This document shows positions 15,326 to 18,100 of a stretch of DNA of 18,100 nucleotides, in pieces. Source of the stretch: Gallionella sp. (GTDB taxonomy: Bacteria; Pseudomonadota; Gammaproteobacteria; Burkholderiales; Gallionellaceae); contig JARCRR010000176.1 in the NCBI GenBank assembly GCA_029850565.1, positions 1 to 18,100 of the forward strand. Reading direction: 5' to 3'. Every line of letters begins with the position of its first letter. Positions within the stretch are counted from its first letter, which is position 1. Position numbers and translations under genes: made by a program. The notes below the pieces were generated by a model. That model had not been told where the DNA came from, ran no database searches, and saw only the letters and a program-made list of their open reading frames with translations.

Positions 15326-16423
15326 ATGAATCAAGCCGTTCAAGCCGCAGCACCCGCCGCCAAGCGCAAACCCAAAGAGACTGGCGTTCCCGATAACAAG
15401 AAGTACCTTCATCCGCTGATGGTGAAGAACTACGGCAACTGGAAATACCATGACCGTCCCCGTCCCGGTGTGTTGCACCATGTGGCGCATTCGGGCGACG
15501 AGATATGGTCGGTGCGTGCCGGTACGCAACGCCAGATGGATGTGCACACCATCCGTTTGCTGTGCGACATCGCCGACAACTTCGCTGAGGGGCGCGTGCG
15601 TTTCACCATCCGTTCCAACATCGAGTTCATGGTGTCGGAAGAGAAGAAGGTCGCTCCGCTCATCGCTGAGTTGGGCAAGCACGGCTTCCCGGTCGGTGGT
15701 ACGGGCAACTCGGTAACGATGATCGCGCACACCCAAGGCTGGTTGCACTGCGACATTCCGGGTACCGATGCTTCCGGCGTGGTGAAAGCTCTGATGGATG
15801 AGTTGCATGAAGAGTTCATTCGCGAAGAGATGCCAAACCGTGTGCATTTATCTACGTCATGCTGCGAGATCAACTGCGGCGGTCAGGCTGACTTGGCCAT
15901 CATCGTGCAGCACACCAAACCACCGGTCATCAACCACGATCTGGTTGCCAATGTGTGCGAGCGTCCTACCGTGGTTGCGCGTTGCCCGGTTGCGGCGATC
16001 CGTCCCGCGATGGTGAACGGCAAGCCTTCGCTGGAGATCGACGAGTCCAAGTGTATGTGCTGCGGCGCCTGCTACCCACCCTGCCCACCGATGCAGATCA
16101 ACGATCCGGAGAATTCCAAGTTGGCGATCTGGGTCGGCGGCAAGAACTCCAACGCACGCGGCAAGCCTACATTCATGAAGATGGTCGCTTCCGGATTGCC
16201 GAACAATGCGCCGCGCTGGCCCGAGGTCGCCGAAGTGGTGAAGCGTATCCTGACTGTGTACAAAGAAGATGCGCGTCCTTGGGAGCGTCTGGCCGACTGG
16301 ATCGACCGTATCGGCTGGCCGCGTTTCTTCGAGAAGACTGGTCTGCCGTTCACCAAGTATCTGATTGACGATTGGCGCGGTTCGCGTGCCAACCTCAATT
16401 CCTCGACCCATATTCGTTTCTAA
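15326..16423 (+). CDS. dsrB: Reverse-acting dissimilatory sulfite reductase beta subunit DsrB
   Basis: Beta subunit (365 residues) that pairs with DsrA and contributes the catalytic sirohaem-[4Fe-4S] site. The cofactor motif STSCCEINCGGQAD gives C179, C180 and C184; further cysteines are C211 and C220. A ferredoxin-type cluster motif, KCMCCGACYPPC (C243, C246, C249, C253), lies in the C-terminal third. The length matches known DsrB proteins. The start is supported by GAGGAG about eight bases upstream. A ribosome-binding AAGGAAG in the short gap to dsrE shows a continuous operon. No residue that should be conserved looks lost. Confidence 0.97.
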   Translation: MNQAVQAAAPAAKRKPKETGVPDNKKYLHPLMVKNYGNWKYHDRPRPGVLHHVAHSGDEIWSVRAGTQRQMDVHTIRLLCDIADNFAEGRVRFTIRSNIEFMVSEEKKVAPLIAELGKHGFPVGGTGNSVTMIAHTQGWLHCDIPGTDASGVVKALMDELHEEFIREEMPNRVHLSTSCCEINCGGQADLAIIVQHTKPPVINHDLVANVCERPTVVARCPVAAIRPAMVNGKPSLEIDESKCMCCGACYPPCPPMQINDPENSKLAIWVGGKNSNARGKPTFMKMVASGLPNNAPRWPEVAEVVKRILTVYKEDARPWERLADWIDRIGWPRFFEKTGLPFTKYLIDDWRGSRANLNSSTHIRF

Positions 16424-16435
16424 AAGGAAGACGGT

Positions 16436-16795
16436 ATGAAGTTTGGAATCGTAGTCAACGAAGGGCCGTACCAGCATCAGGCGAGCGACTCCGCCTACCT
16501 GTTCGCCAAGGCAGCCATCGCCAAGGGGCACGAGGTATGGCGTGTTTTCTTCTACCACGACGGCGTGAACAACGCGTCCAAGCTGACCGCACCGCCGCAG
16601 GATGACAGGCACATCGTCAATCGCTGGACAAAATTGGCTGAAGAGCACAAGGTCGACTTGGTGGTGTGCGTGGCTGCTGCTTTGCGTCGCGGTATCCAGG
16701 AAGAGAATCTGGCAGCGGGTTTTCGTATCTCCGGCTTGGGGCAGTTGGTTGAGGCCGGTACACAATGCGATCGTTTGATCACGTTCGGCGATTAA
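16436..16795 (+). CDS. dsrE: Sulfurtransferase subunit DsrE
   Basis: Subunit of the cytoplasmic DsrEFH hexamer, which passes sulfur from TusA-type carriers to DsrC. The 119 residues start MKFGIVVNEGPYQHQ. The active cysteine is C78 in VDLVVCVAAALRRG, the same position as in the well-studied Allochromatium protein. C111 is a second cysteine. AAGGAAG precedes the ATG. It lies directly between dsrB and dsrF. An active DsrE together with dsrF and dsrH is diagnostic of the oxidative dsr pathway. Confidence 0.96.
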   Translation: MKFGIVVNEGPYQHQASDSAYLFAKAAIAKGHEVWRVFFYHDGVNNASKLTAPPQDDRHIVNRWTKLAEEHKVDLVVCVAAALRRGIQEENLAAGFRISGLGQLVEAGTQCDRLITFGD

Positions 16796-16807
16796 GGGAG
16801 AGACGAT

Positions 16808-17179
16808 ATGAGTGATGCAACAGTTAAAAAATTCATGTTCGTCAACCGCAAAGCGCCTTACGGCACGATCTATGCATTGGAATCGTTGGAGGTGGTGTTG
16901 ATCACTGCCGCTTTTGATCAGGACGTGTCTCTGGTCTTTCTGGATGACGGTGTCTACCAATTGAAGAAGGGGCAGCAGACCAAGGGTATCGAGATCAAGA
17001 ATTTCTCGCCTACCTATCGTGCATTGGAAGGGTATGACGTGGAGAAACTCTACGTCGAGAGAGAGTCTTTGGAGGCGCGCGGTCTGACGGAAGAAGATCT
17101 GCTGGTGGATGTCGTCGTGCTGGGTCGCGCCGAGATGGGTGCGTTGATGGATGAGCAAGACGTGGTCTTGAGTTTCTAA
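16808..17179 (+). CDS. dsrF: DsrF, structural subunit of DsrEFH
   Basis: Second subunit of the DsrEFH complex, 123 residues. It begins KKFMFVNRKAPYGTIYALES, typical of DsrF/TusC. The protein contains no cysteine, in line with a structural rather than sulfur-carrying role for this subunit. GGGAGAG lies upstream of the ATG. The gaps to dsrE (12 bases) and dsrH (9 bases) are short, so the three genes are almost certainly translated from one message. Confidence 0.95.
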   Translation: MSDATVKKFMFVNRKAPYGTIYALESLEVVLITAAFDQDVSLVFLDDGVYQLKKGQQTKGIEIKNFSPTYRALEGYDVEKLYVERESLEARGLTEEDLLVDVVVLGRAEMGALMDEQDVVLSF

Positions 17180-17188
17180 GGGGATAGC

Positions 17189-17485
17189 ATGTTACACATC
17201 ATCAATAAATCTCCCTTGTCGAACAGCTCCTTGGAAAGTTGTTTGCGGGTCGCTGTCTCGGGCGATATCCTGCTGACTGAAGATGCGGTATATGCCGCGA
17301 CTTCGGGTAATGCTTTCGAGGCCAAGCTGCGCGAGGCCATGGGGCGTTTCAAGGTCTACGTTCTGCAACCCGATCTGGATGCAAGAGGTCTGGGTGACCG
17401 ACTGATGGCAGGTGTTACATCTGTCGATCATGGCGGTTTCGTCGATCTGACTATCAGTAACAACAGTTGCCAATCTTGGCTGTAA
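17189..17485 (+). CDS. dsrH: DsrH, small subunit of DsrEFH
   Basis: Third DsrEFH subunit, a DsrH/TusB-family protein of 98 residues beginning MLHIINKSPLSNSSLESCLR. The cysteine at residue 18 is close to the position of the conserved DsrH cysteine; another lies near the C-terminus in NNSCQSWL. AAGGGG precedes the ATG. The protein completes the ring-shaped complex with DsrE and DsrF that would receive sulfur from TusA and give it to DsrC. Confidence 0.95.
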   Translation: MLHIINKSPLSNSSLESCLRVAVSGDILLTEDAVYAATSGNAFEAKLREAMGRFKVYVLQPDLDARGLGDRLMAGVTSVDHGGFVDLTISNNSCQSWL

Positions 17486-17512
17486 GCAGCATCAATCTTT
17501 GGGAGAACTAGC

Positions 17513-17848
17513 ATGGCAAGTATCGAAGTAGGCGGTAAATCTTACGAAACAGACGAAGAAGGTTACTTGGTCAATCTGGCCGACTGGAACAAGGAAGTCG
17601 GTGAATATCTGGCGCAGACAGAAAGCGTTGAGTTGACTGAACAACACTGGGAAGTCATCAACTTCCTGCGCGAATATTTCGAGGAATATCAGATCGCTCC
17701 GGCAGTACGCGTTCTGACTAAAGCTATCGGCAAGAAACTGGGCCCGGAGAAAGGCAACAGCGAGTATCTGTACGGTCTATTCCCATACGGTCCCGGCAAG
17801 CAAGCTTGTAAGATCGCCGGTCTGCCCAAACCTACCGGTTGCGTTTGA
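17513..17848 (+). CDS. dsrC: DsrC, sulfur-carrying substrate partner of DsrAB
   Basis: Small cytoplasmic protein of 111 residues that carries sulfur for DsrAB on its mobile C-terminal arm. Both redox cysteines are present: C110 is penultimate and C99 lies eleven residues before it, within GKQACKIAGLPKPTGCV. The core ELTEQHWEVINFLREYF is typical. GGGAGAA precedes the ATG. Located between dsrH and dsrM, it is the functional counterpart of the cysteine-less paralogue on the minus strand at 12528-12857. The two proteins can be compared within one genome. Confidence 0.97.
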   Translation: MASIEVGGKSYETDEEGYLVNLADWNKEVGEYLAQTESVELTEQHWEVINFLREYFEEYQIAPAVRVLTKAIGKKLGPEKGNSEYLYGLFPYGPGKQACKIAGLPKPTGCV

Positions 17849-17874
17849 TTCTGGTTCGGCGATAGGGACACACC

Positions 17875-18100
17875 ATGGCGAGCATCGTCTTTGCGATCCT
17901 GTTTTATCTCGCTACGCTCCTGTTCGTCGTGGGGTTGCTCCATCGCATCAACACTTACGCACGTACTCCCGCTCCACTGAAGATCCCGACCACACCTGCG
18001 CCGACCACGACCGGTGGCGTGGTGTTGCGTATGACGCGCGAAGTGGTTTTCTTCGAGAGTCTGTTCAAGGCGAATCTGTGGATATGGAGTATGGGCTGGT
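17875..18100 (+). CDS. dsrM: DsrM, cytochrome b-like membrane subunit (3' partial)
   Basis: Start of the NarI-like haem-b membrane subunit of the DsrMKJOP complex, which links DsrC to the quinone pool. Only 75 codons lie in the window. A hydrophobic first helix (ASIVFAILFYLATLLFVVGL) is followed by a proline/threonine-rich loop and the conserved-looking stretch REVVFFESLFKANLWIW. The ATG at 17875 is preceded by AGGGA. The gene follows dsrC by 26 bases, the order seen in other sulfur oxidisers. The remaining dsr genes (K, L, J, O, P and others) should follow beyond the right edge. Confidence 0.92.
   Translation, partial: MASIVFAILFYLATLLFVVGLLHRINTYARTPAPLKIPTTPAPTTTGGVVLRMTREVVFFESLFKANLWIWSMGW

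Noticed and set aside
15857..17158. Open frame of 433 codons on the minus strand opposite dsrB-dsrE-dsrF
   Set aside because: It spans three clearly real genes on the other strand and is rich in histidine and arginine, as antisense shadow frames usually are.

Overview
This window reads as part of the chromosome of a chemolithotrophic, sulfur-oxidising betaproteobacterium, probably from the Gallionellaceae/Sideroxydans or Thiobacillus neighbourhood. That placement is inferred from gene content and protein style; there is no rRNA or other taxonomic marker. The DNA has an even, moderately high G+C content. No tRNA, rRNA, insertion sequence or CRISPR array was seen.

Layout. (1) Positions 1-3998 (+) hold soeABC, a membrane-bound molybdenum sulfite dehydrogenase facing the cytoplasm; soeA is cut by the left edge. 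(2) Positions 4012-7943 (+) hold two SulP-family anion transporters joined by an ATGA overlap; the second has an insertion of about 130 residues, mostly coiled coil, between its two membrane halves. (3) Positions 8191-10426 (+) hold tusA, dsrE2 and a FadL/OMPP1-type outer-membrane protein, ending in a strong terminator at 10441-10471. (4) Positions 13712 down to 10505 (-) hold a tight six-gene operon. In transcription order it encodes a 73-residue protein of unknown function, a Cas6-like RAMP protein, a DsrC paralogue lacking both redox cysteines, a tandem TusA-TusA protein, a helical protein of unknown function, and a TauD/TfdA-type 2-oxoglutarate dioxygenase. (5) Positions 13713-14017 form a divergent control region with partly mirrored elements. 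(6) Positions 14018-18100 (+) hold dsrA-dsrB-dsrE-dsrF-dsrH-dsrC-dsrM in the order known from reverse-dsr sulfur oxidisers; dsrM is cut by the right edge.

How the genes fit together. TusA and DsrE2 would pass persulfide sulfur towards DsrEFH and DsrC. DsrAB, running in the oxidative direction, would release sulfite from DsrC-bound sulfur, with DsrM as part of the membrane electron link. SoeABC would oxidise sulfite to sulfate in the cytoplasm. The SulP pair may then move sulfate or another anion across the inner membrane. The FadL-type porin could admit a hydrophobic substrate, possibly a sulfur species.

The most unusual part is the minus-strand operon. It places a protein with a textbook Cas6 glycine-rich loop, but no CRISPR array, among sulfur-carrier paralogues and divergent from dsr. 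One member of that operon has lost the residues that make DsrC a sulfur carrier, which points towards regulation or RNA processing linked to sulfur oxidation. This is a hypothesis, not a demonstrated function.
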